Part shown: positions 43,091 to 52,341 of the stretch, piece after piece | Numbering within the stretch: position 1 is the stretch's first letter | Layout of the letters: each line of letters begins with the position of its first letter | Assembly (NCBI RefSeq): GCF_028204155.1 | Contig: NZ_JAQLOI010000003.1 | Span: 186,001-250,000 of the forward strand | DNA length: 64,000 nucleotides | Source of the DNA: Vibrio algarum | Lineage (GTDB): Bacteria > Pseudomonadota > Gammaproteobacteria > Enterobacterales > Vibrionaceae | Reading direction: 5' to 3' | Translations under genes and position numbers: made by a program | Notes under the pieces: generated by a model | The model's input: the letters and a program-made list of their open reading frames with translations, nothing else | The model's database searches: none | What the model was told of the DNA's origin: nothing

Positions 43091-44456
43091 AAGAATCGGA
43101 TAACTCTGCCGTATCTATAAATTCTGGTGTCTCTTCGCCGTTAACGATCAATCCTTTTTCTAACGCCCACTCTTTGGCTTGATCATTTAAAGGTACAATC
43201 TTTAATCCGTCGGCAAGTTCTGGTTGATATTGAAGAAGGTACTGAGCGATAACTACGTCATCAACCAGTAACCATTGTGTCTCTGGCAGCGAATAACCGA
43301 GAGGTTCATTGGTTAGCCTACCAACTAAGTAAAAGTGCGATTTATCACCGAAAGCCTTTGCTTCATCGACCGTTAATGTTAATGCTGTCGTCGCGAGATT
43401 TTGAGGAGTAATACCTATATCTTGCATCGCTTCACGTACCACTGCGCTCGTACTACCTAAAGGCATAGCGAACTTGCGAATATCATAACTATATTCTTTC
43501 AGTGCTTTCATCCACGTATTGAATGAAGTGAGATCAGAAAAGGCAAGCTCATTTTGATTGGAAAGATATTCAAGATCTTCTTTATCCAGTAATGACTCAT
43601 TCGAGAGCTCAGGTATGGATATCACCTCTCCTCCTTGCTCTTTCAATAACCGAGAACAACTGTATTGACCCGCAACCATAAAACGTACGCCTGTTAATGG
43701 CAGACTATTTCGCCAATCCATTTCACTGCTCTGAGCCACTACTTCACCGATAATCGTTAATGCTGGCCCCGTAATTTCGCATGTTTTTAGCTTTTCACCA
43801 ATGGTTTCTAATGTCGCGATTAAACAAACATGGTCTGCACGAGTAGCAGAGCTAATTAACGCTATCGGTGTGGTTGGATTTCTACCATTCTCAATTAAGT
43901 TGGTCGCATGAGCGGCCAGTTTTTTTGCGCCCATATACAGCACAAGGGTTCCACCTGAACGCCCTAATTCACCCCACGACGCTATGGTTTTCGAATGTTC
44001 ATGGCCGCTAACAAAGGTCACACTGGATGCCACACCTGCGCTCGTCAAAGGAAAGCCCGAGTACGCTGCAGCGCCAAGAGCGGCTGTAATTCCGGGTACT
44101 ATTTCGTAAGGAATATCGTGGGATTTCAGGTCTCGACACTCTTCTGTTGTGCGTCCAAATATACAAGGATCACCAGACTTAAGACGCGCGACACTTTTAC
44201 CCGCCAAAGCGAACTCTAAAACGTCCGGATGCATATCATAATTAATGTGCCCCCCTTGATAACCTCGGTAACCAACCTGATGCAACTGCACATGGCACGG
44301 TATGGTGGCGAGAATCGCTGGCGCAACCAGTTTGTCATAGCAGACAACATCACATTCGCTTAAAAGCTGCTTTGCTCGGCAGGTAAGTAGACCGGGATCA
44401 CCAGGGCCGGAACCAATAAGATAAACCTTTCCACAGGTTGTATTGTGATTAGTCAT
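43068..44456 (-). CDS. cobA: uroporphyrinogen-III C-methyltransferase fused to HemD-like domain
   Basis: About 462 residues. Residues 1-250 are the SUMT methylase making precorrin-2: VYLIGSGPGDPGLLTCRAKQ, DVVCYDKLVA, RLKSGDPCIFGRTTEE, and VPGITAALGAAAYSGFPLT, GTLVLYMGAKK. Residues about 262-450 are a HemD-like (uroporphyrinogen-III synthase) fold that is only weakly conserved (FMVAGQYSCSRLLKEQGGEV, LGSTSAVVREAMQDIG). Such CobA-HemD fusions are known in other phyla. Whether the HemD part is active is uncertain. It overlaps cbiF by 8 bases. Confidence 0.88.
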   Translation of the reverse strand: MTNHNTTCGKVYLIGSGPGDPGLLTCRAKQLLSECDVVCYDKLVAPAILATIPCHVQLHQVGYRGYQGGHINYDMHPDVLEFALAGKSVARLKSGDPCIFGRTTEECRDLKSHDIPYEIVPGITAALGAAAYSGFPLTSAGVASSVTFVSGHEHSKTIASWGELGRSGGTLVLYMGAKKLAAHATNLIENGRNPTTPIALISSATRADHVCLIATLETIGEKLKTCEITGPALTIIGEVVAQSSEMDWRNSLPLTGVRFMVAGQYSCSRLLKEQGGEVISIPELSNESLLDKEDLEYLSNQNELAFSDLTSFNTWMKALKEYSYDIRKFAMPLGSTSAVVREAMQDIGITPQNLATTALTLTVDEAKAFGDKSHFYLVGRLTNEPLGYSLPETQWLLVDDVVIAQYLLQYQPELADGLKIVPLNDQAKEWALEKGLIVNGEETPEFIDTAELSDSYACSYVA

Positions 44457-45240
44457 TTGCCATCTCCTTATCTGAGGTTTCTACCACTTTTGCTTTACGA
44501 CAGGCATGTGAAAACGTTGGGTCGTATAGCTTAGAATCTACAAAATCGTCGATGGCAAACACCTTGCTTACGATAATCATGGCAGTAGAACGAATGTTCG
44601 CTTCGTGCATTTTGTCCGCTATGTCAGCCAATGTGCCGCGAATTATTCTCTGTTCTGGGTGAGATGCTTTTTCTACCACACAAACAGGCCAGTTTTGCGG
44701 GTACACATCACTTAACTCTCTAACGACTTTTCGAATCAGGGTGGCACTCAAAAACAGACAAAGGGTCGCCTCGTGAGACGCCAACGCCTTAAGGTTCTCT
44801 TTTTCCGGTACCGGCGTTCGGCCTGAAGCGCGAGAAAGAATGATGGTTTGACACTCTTCTGGTAACGTAAGCTCTTGGCCAAGTGCCGCAGCAGACGCCT
44901 GAAATGACGAAACACCAGGAACAACCTGCCAATCAATACCAAGTTCATTCAACCGACGAGACTGCTCTGCTAAAGAAGAGTAGATAGAAAGATCACCGGT
45001 TTGAACCCGAGCAACATCCTGCCCGTTTGCAAAGGCATCTGTATAAACCTTGGTTATCTCATCGAGATCCATGCTGGCAGAATTAAACACTTGTGCATCT
45101 GGGCTAGCACGTTCAATTACCGCTTTGGGAACCAAACTTCCTGCATATAAAATAACAGGGCAGGTCTCAACCAATTTTGCACCTTTAACGGTGATCAAAT
45201 CCGGGTCTCCGGGTCCTGCTCCGATAAAATAGACTGTCAT
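44449..45240 (-). CDS. cbiF: cobalt-precorrin-4 C11-methyltransferase (CbiF)
   Basis: SAM-dependent corrin ring methylase, 263 residues. MTVYFIGAGPGDPDLITVKG, VILYAGSLVP, RVQTGDLSIYSSLAEQ and VPGVSSFQASAAALGQELT are CbiF/CobM landmarks; LSRASGRTPVPE is the conserved R/T loop. Overlaps cbiH by 4 bases and cobA by 8. Confidence 0.93.
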   Translation of the reverse strand: MTVYFIGAGPGDPDLITVKGAKLVETCPVILYAGSLVPKAVIERASPDAQVFNSASMDLDEITKVYTDAFANGQDVARVQTGDLSIYSSLAEQSRRLNELGIDWQVVPGVSSFQASAAALGQELTLPEECQTIILSRASGRTPVPEKENLKALASHEATLCLFLSATLIRKVVRELSDVYPQNWPVCVVEKASHPEQRIIRGTLADIADKMHEANIRSTAMIIVSKVFAIDDFVDSKLYDPTFSHACRKAKVVETSDKEMAND

Positions 45241-46058
45241 GCTGAAACCTCATTCTTTTCTGTATTCTGTATGAGCGAACGGCCGGGTGTTTGACCTTCT
45301 CTGGTCTCTCCATCGTCCAATGTGTATTTGTTTTTGTAACCACGCGGTGTCACTATCCAATCTTCAAAACGATAGCTGCTGTTGTTACCAACAATGACCG
45401 CCGCATTCATTCCAAAGTTGAGTTCAGTAAAGCTGTCCAAGGTTGAAAGCTGTACCGACTGTTCATCTCGATAAGCGGCATTGACCACCGCCACTGGGGT
45501 TTGTGGATTGCGATGCTTTAATAAAATTTGTTGAGCTTCAAGAATATGATTCTGGCGTTTCTTTGAACGTGGATTATAAAAAGTGATGGCAAAATCTGCG
45601 CTCGCTGCTGCTTCAATACGCTTTGTAATGATGTGCCACGGCGTAAGCAGATCCGAAAGTGAGATAGTACAACTGTCATGCCCTAAAGGCGCACCTACTA
45701 ATGAAGCACATGCATTGGCTGCAGTGATGCCCGGAATCGTTTCTACCTCAATAGGAACCCCGCCATCTGTAAGCATTTCAAAAATTAACGGAGCCATGGC
45801 GTACATACCCGCATCACCAGAACAGACTAATGCTACGTTCTTCCCTTCTTGTACCATCTGAATGGCAGAATCGGCTCGTTGCCACTCTTTGGTCATGCCT
45901 GTTTTAACGATGGTCTGGCTTTTAATTAGCGATGCGACCATCTTCACATAGGGCGCGTATCCTACAATAGCATCGGCTTTTTTTACCACTTCCTGAGCTT
46001 TGATGGACATCATTTCTAGGCTGCCGGGGCCCAACCCAACCAATGACAATTTAGCCAC
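45237..46058 (-). CDS. cbiH: cobalt-precorrin-3B C17-methyltransferase (CbiH)
   Basis: Ring-contracting methylase, 273 residues. MAKLSLVGLGPGSLEMMSIK, VGYAPYVKMV, LVCSGDAGMYAMAPLIFE, IPGITAANACASLVGAPLGH and DFAITFYNPRSKKR are typical of CbiH/CobJ. In the anaerobic route it contracts the ring with C17 methylation. It overlaps cbiG by 8 bases. Confidence 0.93.
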   Translation of the reverse strand: MAKLSLVGLGPGSLEMMSIKAQEVVKKADAIVGYAPYVKMVASLIKSQTIVKTGMTKEWQRADSAIQMVQEGKNVALVCSGDAGMYAMAPLIFEMLTDGGVPIEVETIPGITAANACASLVGAPLGHDSCTISLSDLLTPWHIITKRIEAAASADFAITFYNPRSKKRQNHILEAQQILLKHRNPQTPVAVVNAAYRDEQSVQLSTLDSFTELNFGMNAAVIVGNNSSYRFEDWIVTPRGYKNKYTLDDGETREGQTPGRSLIQNTEKNEVSA

Positions 46059-47697
46059 AATTATTCTCCTTGTCAGCGTCTTCTACCGCTGCAAAATAGT
46101 GTTTATCTATTACGTCTGTTAGGGGTCTGTTTTCCGAGAGAGCTTGAAACAGTTCACGCCATTGGTGTTCTGATAAGTCTTCTACGTTTCTCAACCACTG
46201 TGCGTTATTTTTTGATGCACGATCATTTTGAACCCGTTCGTAAACCACGAGCGTAGACCGATTTCGGCACGCTCCGGCACACATGGTTCGACTGATTTTT
46301 ATTCGCTTATTTCCGCTTGCTAGCCCCATTTCTTTAAGCATGTTTCTCAGATCATGTGCTAGATTTTTCGTGCCTGTTTTTGCACAACGTTTACCTTCAC
46401 AAAGCAGAATATGGTGACGGTGGAAAAGCATCGGTCTATCTAAATCCACATGCTTAGGTTTACATTGGAAGCCTTCCACCACTTCACTGCCGTGGGCGTT
46501 CGTCTTCACTTCAATCTGCTCGGCGGTGTTCAAACCGTGCCGCTCTTCGCTGCCGTGTTTTTTCTGACCAAACCAGTTTTTTCGTTTGTGTTGAACGAGT
46601 GATTCCGTAAATTCTTTTCTGCAGCACGCAACCGTCATGTTGTAACCGTCTTGCTTAAACACCCATTTCGGTTCGACAAGTCTTTTTGTATCGCTCTGTT
46701 TTAATGCAGCAGCTTCCGCAACCGAGTTGCTTCCCGTCACTTTTTTTACATACTCAGATGGATTTTCAATGCCCTCGATACCGTCGAGTTCTTCCGATGA
46801 AAAAGTGATGAAGGGCCACTGTTTTTCTGCGGATAACTCAAGAATGCCAACTTCATCCTTTTTTAAGTCGATACTGGATAGTGAGTGAATAGTATCCAAC
46901 GAGAGGTTCTTTTCTTGGCTAAAAGCTTTTATTCCTGCTTTCAACACTGAAAGCGGTGTGTTTCTATCGCAGCCAATACCAAGTACCAGCGACTTTGGTC
47001 GCCAAAGCACAACGCGGTTATCCCACTGGGAAATACCGGGGTCTTTAACGTCACTAACTAGCAGCAACCCACTAAACTGTACCGGGTCTATATCCGCAAG
47101 GTCGGTATGAGTAACGATATTTGTTGGCATTCGCTTGTCGTATTTCCACCACTTTTTCTCCCCTGATTGCTGCACAATGGCAACAGGCTGGTCGTTCACA
47201 ATCGCCGCCGAGACAGAAGTAATCGATGGTTCTGAGACTGGGTCAAGTGACCAACCAAAAGGCGCGCCAAACATATCCGCAGAGACAGTTTCTGATGTGT
47301 CTGAAGCGGTCGTAATCACAGGGGTTGCTTTGACAATATGAGCAACACGCTCTGTCAGCTCATTTGCCCCACCTCGATGACCAGAAAGCATGGAGATAAC
47401 AAATCTCGCTTGTTCATCCAAACAAATAACCGCAGGATCAATCCTTTTGTCTTTTATTAATGGGCTGATCATTCGAGTGACAATGCCACTGGCACAGATG
47501 AAGATATGCCCGTCGTATTTCGAGAATGTATCCGCTACAAATCCCGCTAACGGATAAGAGAGCAATTCAGCCTCTGGGGTATCATCAATAGCCACCTTGG
47601 CAACAAACAGATCGGCAAATGGCAATGATTGTTTCAACCGTCTGCCCTGTTTAGCTCCGTTTACTGTGATGGCGTATATCGCTAATTTCATTGTCAC
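46051..47697 (-). CDS. cbiG: cobalt-precorrin-5A hydrolase (CbiG) fused to a [2Fe-2S] thioredoxin-like domain
   Basis: A 548-residue fusion. Residues 1-230 are the CbiG N- and mid-domain (MKLAIYAITVNGAKQGRRLK, IFICASGIVTRMISPLI, LSGHRGGANELTERVA), about 235-350 the CbiG/CobE C-domain (SLVLGIGCDRNTPLSVL), then a basic linker. About residues 430-500 form a thioredoxin-like ferredoxin with CEGKRCAKTG and MCAGACRNR, four Cys in the [2Fe-2S] pattern. CbiG opens the lactone and releases acetaldehyde. The attached redox domain is unusual and could feed electrons to a reductive step; the usual reductase gene cbiJ is missing from this operon. Confidence 0.9.
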   Translation of the reverse strand: MTMKLAIYAITVNGAKQGRRLKQSLPFADLFVAKVAIDDTPEAELLSYPLAGFVADTFSKYDGHIFICASGIVTRMISPLIKDKRIDPAVICLDEQARFVISMLSGHRGGANELTERVAHIVKATPVITTASDTSETVSADMFGAPFGWSLDPVSEPSITSVSAAIVNDQPVAIVQQSGEKKWWKYDKRMPTNIVTHTDLADIDPVQFSGLLLVSDVKDPGISQWDNRVVLWRPKSLVLGIGCDRNTPLSVLKAGIKAFSQEKNLSLDTIHSLSSIDLKKDEVGILELSAEKQWPFITFSSEELDGIEGIENPSEYVKKVTGSNSVAEAAALKQSDTKRLVEPKWVFKQDGYNMTVACCRKEFTESLVQHKRKNWFGQKKHGSEERHGLNTAEQIEVKTNAHGSEVVEGFQCKPKHVDLDRPMLFHRHHILLCEGKRCAKTGTKNLAHDLRNMLKEMGLASGNKRIKISRTMCAGACRNRSTLVVYERVQNDRASKNNAQWLRNVEDLSEHQWRELFQALSENRPLTDVIDKHYFAAVEDADKENNCG

Positions 47698-47706
47698 GCT
47701 CTCTGA

Positions 47707-48471
47707 TTAAGCCGCAGACAAGGTGCCACGAAGCACACCTTTACGAGAACGAATAGACAACTGCACCATAGAGAAATATCGGTGCTCTTCGGGAACATCA
47801 TCCAAATTGGTGTAGATCTCTTGCTTATCTGTACTTGCATAAGAGACATACGTAGCGGTGTGTTCCAGTCCCAAGTTTTTCAGTTTTTCTGAGAGCTGAG
47901 GGATCATCCGCCCAGCTTTAATTAGCATAATGGTATCGAAATCTTTCACTAATGATTCGAGACATTCAATTCCGTAGGTGGCTGGGACAACGCAAAAACG
48001 CTCTTTTCCATCAGCCAGTGGAATCTTCGTCGCCGCAGGAACAGCAGTAATAGAGGTCACTCCGGGAACAATAGTAGGGACAACATGCGGTGCTATTTCT
48101 GTTAGCTCTTCTTGGATATACGCCCACGTGCTGAATACAGAAGGGTCGCCTTCGGTGACAAATACCACAGATTTACCCTGCTCTAGGCGATCGAGAATGG
48201 TTTGAGCCGCACATCGCCACGCAGGGACATTAATCGAAGCATCACGCGTCATAGGAAAATGCAAAAAACAACGCTCTGCTGAAATGTCTTCTTCTTTAAC
48301 CGCACCGGTTACTATTTCCCACGCAAACGAATCTGCTTTACCCTTCGTTTTTTCAGGAATGGCCAACACATCCGCTTCCTGTATAAGGCGAACTGCCTTG
48401 AGGGTTAACAGTTCACTGTCTCCTGTTCCAATGCCTACTGCGTATAGCTGACCTAGTTGATTGTTGCTCAT
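47707..48471 (-). CDS. cbiL: cobalt-factor II / precorrin-2 C20-methyltransferase (CbiL)
   Basis: SAM-dependent methylase, 254 residues. LYAVGIGTGDSELLTLKAVR, VLAIPEKTKGKADSFAWEIV, VVFVTEGDPSVFSTWAYIQ and VPGVTSITAVPAATKIPLAD are the CbiL/CobI landmarks. In the anaerobic route it acts on cobalt-precorrin-2/factor II. Starts 11 bases after the cbiET stop. Confidence 0.93.
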   Translation of the reverse strand: MSNNQLGQLYAVGIGTGDSELLTLKAVRLIQEADVLAIPEKTKGKADSFAWEIVTGAVKEEDISAERCFLHFPMTRDASINVPAWRCAAQTILDRLEQGKSVVFVTEGDPSVFSTWAYIQEELTEIAPHVVPTIVPGVTSITAVPAATKIPLADGKERFCVVPATYGIECLESLVKDFDTIMLIKAGRMIPQLSEKLKNLGLEHTATYVSYASTDKQEIYTNLDDVPEEHRYFSMVQLSIRSRKGVLRGTLSAA

Positions 48472-48482
48472 GATTATTGCTC

Positions 48483-49712
48483 CTACGCTGTTTTAATCAT
48501 TGAAAATAAATGAATTGGATTTTCAGCCTGATAGCGCTGGTAGTGCGCTAAGGGTTGAGTTTGTGAGATATTGATAACCTGAGTATCGAGATGAATTTGG
48601 TTCTGTTTCGCCCATTGGTACACTTCTGACACCGTATCAATAGTGACAGCAGAAACGACAAGACGACCGCCAGCGTTTAAGCTTTGCCATGCGGTTAATA
48701 GAATGTCGTCCATCTGTCCGCGACTTCCACCGACAAATACCGCATCAGGCCTTGAGAGTTCATCCAACCCTTCTGGGGCTTTGGCTTTTATTAAAGTGAC
48801 GTTGTCTGTCCCGTGGGCGTAAATATTTTCTTGGATACTTTCAAAACACGCTTCATTGCACTCAACTGCAAATACCCGTCCTTTCCAACAAAGTTTTGCC
48901 GACTCAATAGCGACAGAGCCTGAACCCGCACCGATATCCCAAACAACACTGTCTGGTTGTACTCTTAGCGTGGTTAAAACAAGATTACGAACCGATTGCT
49001 TGGTAATTAACCCCTTTTGAGGCAGCCGTTTAAAGAAACTCGCATCACTAGAAAACTGACCGTTTCCACCCCAAAGGTCTTTTGATTTTCTCTGGGCAAC
49101 GACAACATTGAGCTTATCGAATTCACTATTCTCTGCTGCAAGCTCGTCTACGCTATATCGACGAATACTTTCACCGGGTCCACCAAGCTGCTCACAAACA
49201 GCCAGTGTCCAATTAGTTTCAGAAAAAGCAGACAAATGTTGCGCCAGTACTTGAGGTGTATTTTTATAGTCGGTAAGGAAAGCGTACAGATCACCTTGCT
49301 GCATTTGGCTTGTAAGACCTTGCAGACTTCGCCCATGACAGGAAAGAAAACGAGCCTCATTCCATGGTAGACCAAGGCGTGAAAAAGCAAGTTGCGCAGA
49401 GCTAAGCGTCGCGATGAAATTCAACTCTTCCGCAGGCATTTTTTTAAGCAACGTCGTTCCGATTCCAAAAAATAAAGGGTCACCTGAGGCGAGCACAACC
49501 ACATCACCCTCTTCACTCTCGTCGATAACCTGGCTCATCCATTGAGCAAAGCCTGTCGTCATATCAAGAAAAGTCCCTTTAAACTGAGGAAACCATTCAA
49601 GATGCCTAGGATGACCCGCCACTACTCGAGCTTTAGATACGGCATTGACCGCTCGACTGGTTAAACTAAGACACCCATCTTCTGGTACGCCGACCACTGT
49701 AATCCTAACCAT
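48483..49712 (-). CDS. cbiET: fused CbiE-CbiT methylase/decarboxylase
   Basis: A 409-residue fusion like CobL. Residues 1-200 are CbiE (C5 methylase: VVGVPEDGCLSLTSRAVNAV, VVLASGDPLFFGIGTTLLKK, FLSCHGRSLQGL). Residues about 215-400 are CbiT (C15 methylation with decarboxylation: LVLTTLRVQPDSVVWDIGAG, SGSVAIESAKLC, VFVGGSRGQMDDILLTAWQS). They act on cobalt-precorrin-7 and -6B. Starts 6 bases after the cbiC stop. Confidence 0.93.
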   Translation of the reverse strand: MVRITVVGVPEDGCLSLTSRAVNAVSKARVVAGHPRHLEWFPQFKGTFLDMTTGFAQWMSQVIDESEEGDVVVLASGDPLFFGIGTTLLKKMPAEELNFIATLSSAQLAFSRLGLPWNEARFLSCHGRSLQGLTSQMQQGDLYAFLTDYKNTPQVLAQHLSAFSETNWTLAVCEQLGGPGESIRRYSVDELAAENSEFDKLNVVVAQRKSKDLWGGNGQFSSDASFFKRLPQKGLITKQSVRNLVLTTLRVQPDSVVWDIGAGSGSVAIESAKLCWKGRVFAVECNEACFESIQENIYAHGTDNVTLIKAKAPEGLDELSRPDAVFVGGSRGQMDDILLTAWQSLNAGGRLVVSAVTIDTVSEVYQWAKQNQIHLDTQVINISQTQPLAHYQRYQAENPIHLFSMIKTA

Positions 49713-49718
49713 AATGCG

Positions 49719-50371
49719 TTACACCGTTTGATAAAAAAGTGCATGAATAGATGACACGACAATGGGGCTACCACCTTTTCGGCCAATACTGGCAATTGTT
49801 GGCACTTTATCTTGCTCAAGAAGAGCCTGTTTAGATTCAACCGCCTTAACAAAACCAACCGGAATGCCAATGATCAACGCGGGGGTCGCTTCTCCCCCTT
49901 CTACCATTCTTAACACTTCATAAAGTGCTGTTGGTGCGTTGCCTATACCGACAATCGCACCGTCTAATAGACCAAGATCCTCGCCTTTCGCATCGACCAG
50001 ATAGCGCGCGTTTCTCCATGCTCTTTTGCTGTGGCGATGACATCTTCGTCACTAATAAAACAGTGTGTTTTGTTGCCATAAACAGAAAGACGTTGCGCGC
50101 TGAGGCCGCTAGTAATCATGGTAACGTCACTAATTATTGGACACCCTTTTTTAAGCGCTTCAATACCCTTTGTTACGGCTCCTTCACTAAACCGAAACAG
50201 CGAGGCGAATTCAAAATCGCCAGTAGTATGGATAGCGCGTCTCACAACTTGCCACTGTTGGTCAGTAAATTGATGACCACCATGAAATTGCTCTATCTCT
50301 TGGTCGATAATTGAAAAAGAACCGTTTTCGATTGCTTGACCATCACGGGTCATTTGCTTCATTTTTTCCAT
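49719..50371 (-). CDS. cbiC: cobalt-precorrin-8X methylmutase (CbiC), frameshifted
   Basis: Methylmutase moving the C11 methyl to C12. The gene is split: the first part (to about 49964) reads ENGSFSIIDQEIEQFHGGHQ, RRAIHTTGDFEFASLFRF, IISDVTMITSGLS and HGETRA, then leaves the frame; the second part reads YLVDAKGEDLGLLDGAIVG, IGNAPTALYEVLRMVEGGEA and IPVGFVKAVESKQALL, SIGRKGGSPIVVSSIHALF. The join needs two more bases in the CG run at 50004-50010 (TAGCGCGCGTTT on the plus strand). With them the protein has the usual length of about 215 residues. As given, B12 synthesis would be blocked. Translation probably starts at the ATG at 50371; an in-frame TTG at 50377 overlaps the cbiD stop. Confidence 0.85.
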
Positions 50372-50373
50372 TT

Positions 50374-51528
50374 TCAATTCGCCTTCTGGTCAATGTTTTG
50401 CATGATTTTTTCCTCTTTAACGGGGAAGCTCGCAAGCAATGCCCCATTAAAATCGATAAGTAAAACCTCTATATCTAGCGCTTGTTTCACATAGTGGTGT
50501 GCTTGGTTAAAGGTTTCTTCACACAAGCGATTTAGGAATTTTTGTTTACTGTTTTCTTTCTGAATAAGCTGCAGAACGTGTCGCCCTGTGTTCGCACTGG
50601 CAATATCAGCGTATACCTTTTCTGTTAGGCCTTCTTCTTTTGCCAGTTGACTCAAAAAATCAAATCGAACGGCATGACCAGAAACATGGGTCATCATTCT
50701 GCCGGATACCAACTTGCCCATTTTGCCAATCATCACCACCATGGTCGCTTTCTGAATCTGGTAGCGTTTAGCCGCCCTAAGACCTATACCCATAAAATCG
50801 CCAGCTTGAATAAAGGCCAGCTCATTCAATTCAGGAAGCAGAACCATTCCCGCTTTTTCCGAACGTGTGCCCGTGGACAGCACGACATGATCTACCCCGT
50901 TGGCTGAGGCTATCTGGCAGCTTTGTGTTACTGAAGCCGCGTAAGCTGAGGTTGAGTAAGGCTTAACTGTGCCTCTGGTGCCTAAAATAGAGATCCCACC
51001 AATCAAACCTAACCTTTCACTGGTTGTCTCTTTCGCCGCTTCTTCACCTTTTGGAACAATAAACGTCAGCTCTACTCCTTTACCTATCCGGTATTGGGGC
51101 TCTATTTGAGCCAGTTCCAACAAAACCATCGCTGTAATATTTGCTCGCGGTACAGGGTTGATAGCCGGTTCACCGACTTCTAGCTCTAACCCTGGCAAGG
51201 TAACTTGAGCAACGCCTTTACCACCGATCAACTTAATACCGTTCTCATTTGACCATTGCGCACTGCACTGGATCTCTAACCCATGTGTACAATCTGGGTC
51301 GTCACCTGCATCTTTAATCACGCCAGCGAGGACGGGCCCCGTTCCCTCCAAACGTTCAAGAACAAACCTCGCGCTGTCTTTATTTGGTAGGGTTATTTCA
51401 ATATCTGTGAACGGCTTCTGTGTGATCAGCATTCTTACGGCTGCTCTTGCTGCGGCAGCGGCACATGCGCCTGTGGTAAACCCCCAACGCAGATCACTTT
51501 TTTTCGTGGAGCGCTTTAACTTACCCAC
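50374..51528 (-). CDS. cbiD: cobalt-precorrin-5B C1-methyltransferase (CbiD)
   Basis: C1 methylase of the anaerobic route, 384 residues. GFTTGACAAAAARAAVRMLI, GGKGVAQVTLPGLEL, VPRANITAMVLLELAQ, GLIGGISILGTRGTVKPYS, DHVVLSTGTRSE and GKLVSGRMMTHVSGHAVRF are the expected blocks. First ring-methylation gene after the transport block, 39 bases downstream of the binding-protein gene. Confidence 0.94.
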   Translation of the reverse strand: MGKLKRSTKKSDLRWGFTTGACAAAAARAAVRMLITQKPFTDIEITLPNKDSARFVLERLEGTGPVLAGVIKDAGDDPDCTHGLEIQCSAQWSNENGIKLIGGKGVAQVTLPGLELEVGEPAINPVPRANITAMVLLELAQIEPQYRIGKGVELTFIVPKGEEAAKETTSERLGLIGGISILGTRGTVKPYSTSAYAASVTQSCQIASANGVDHVVLSTGTRSEKAGMVLLPELNELAFIQAGDFMGIGLRAAKRYQIQKATMVVMIGKMGKLVSGRMMTHVSGHAVRFDFLSQLAKEEGLTEKVYADIASANTGRHVLQLIQKENSKQKFLNRLCEETFNQAHHYVKQALDIEVLLIDFNGALLASFPVKEEKIMQNIDQKAN

Positions 51529-51567
51529 GAGATATTCCCTTACGATTGCTGGTGCTCTTAATAGGCA

Positions 51568-52341
51568 TCATTGAAGAAACCTTTTATTCAGTTCCAAAGC
51601 CAGAGAAAATGATCGTGTGTTTGCTCTTGAGAAATCGAGCTGATCCACTTTAATCACCTCACTTTCCATCATCTGATAGTTGGCCCTATCCGTTGGCGGA
51701 GTTGGGTTTTTGTTCATCGGGCCTACTTGATATATGTAGTAATCTGGGCTTTGGATTAACACGCTTTCTACATTGAACTTGGCTATCTTTCTCTCTTCTG
51801 GCGCAATCAATCGCCCGCCCGCTGCGGTGACAATCCCGTTCACAATACTGCGCTGACCGGCGATCATGAATGGACTTTGTGTCACCTCAAACACCACGCT
51901 TTTTTGCTCACTTAGTGGCTTAATTTGGTCCCTTATTGATTTCATTTCCTGTACAAGCGCAGCCGCCTCAACTTGCTTATCCAAGACATCACCAAGCTTT
52001 GCTATTTCAGAAAGCACGCCATCTAGGTTAGTTGGATCATATTTAATGACATCGGCACTGACCTGAGCAGCAAGTTGATCGGAAAAGAAACGATTGGAGC
52101 TGATAATAAGCAAGTCAGGTTCTAACCCTTTAATCAGTTCAACATTTGGTTTGATATGAGAACCAATTTGCAATGCATCGGGAAAGTCATGGTTGCTTCT
52201 GGTCACTCCAACGACTTTGTTTTCTGCACCTAGCTTCGACACAATATCGCCTGCTGCTGGTGCTAGCAGCACCAATCTTTCATAGGCGTGTGCGCTAGGA
52301 ACCAAAGCTAAAACTAGTAGTGTCAGTAGATACCGATACAT
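51568..52341 (-). CDS. periplasmic binding protein of a corrinoid/tetrapyrrole ABC importer
   Basis: Class III (BtuF/HmuT-like) solute-binding protein of 257 residues. Signal peptide MYRYLLTLLVLALVPSAHA, then LLAPAAGDIVSKLGAENKVV, VGVTRSNHDFP, NVELIKGLEPDLLIISSNRF and IVTAAGGRLIAPE. Its gene overlaps the ATPase gene by 47 bases, and the signal peptide lies in the overlap, so the start is firm. With the FecCD permease and ATPase upstream it forms a complete importer. Cargo could be cobalamin, cobinamide or, as proposed here, cobalt-sirohydrochlorin; it cannot be told from sequence. Confidence 0.85.
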   Translation of the reverse strand: MYRYLLTLLVLALVPSAHAYERLVLLAPAAGDIVSKLGAENKVVGVTRSNHDFPDALQIGSHIKPNVELIKGLEPDLLIISSNRFFSDQLAAQVSADVIKYDPTNLDGVLSEIAKLGDVLDKQVEAAALVQEMKSIRDQIKPLSEQKSVVFEVTQSPFMIAGQRSIVNGIVTAAGGRLIAPEERKIAKFNVESVLIQSPDYYIYQVGPMNKNPTPPTDRANYQMMESEVIKVDQLDFSRANTRSFSLALELNKRFLQ

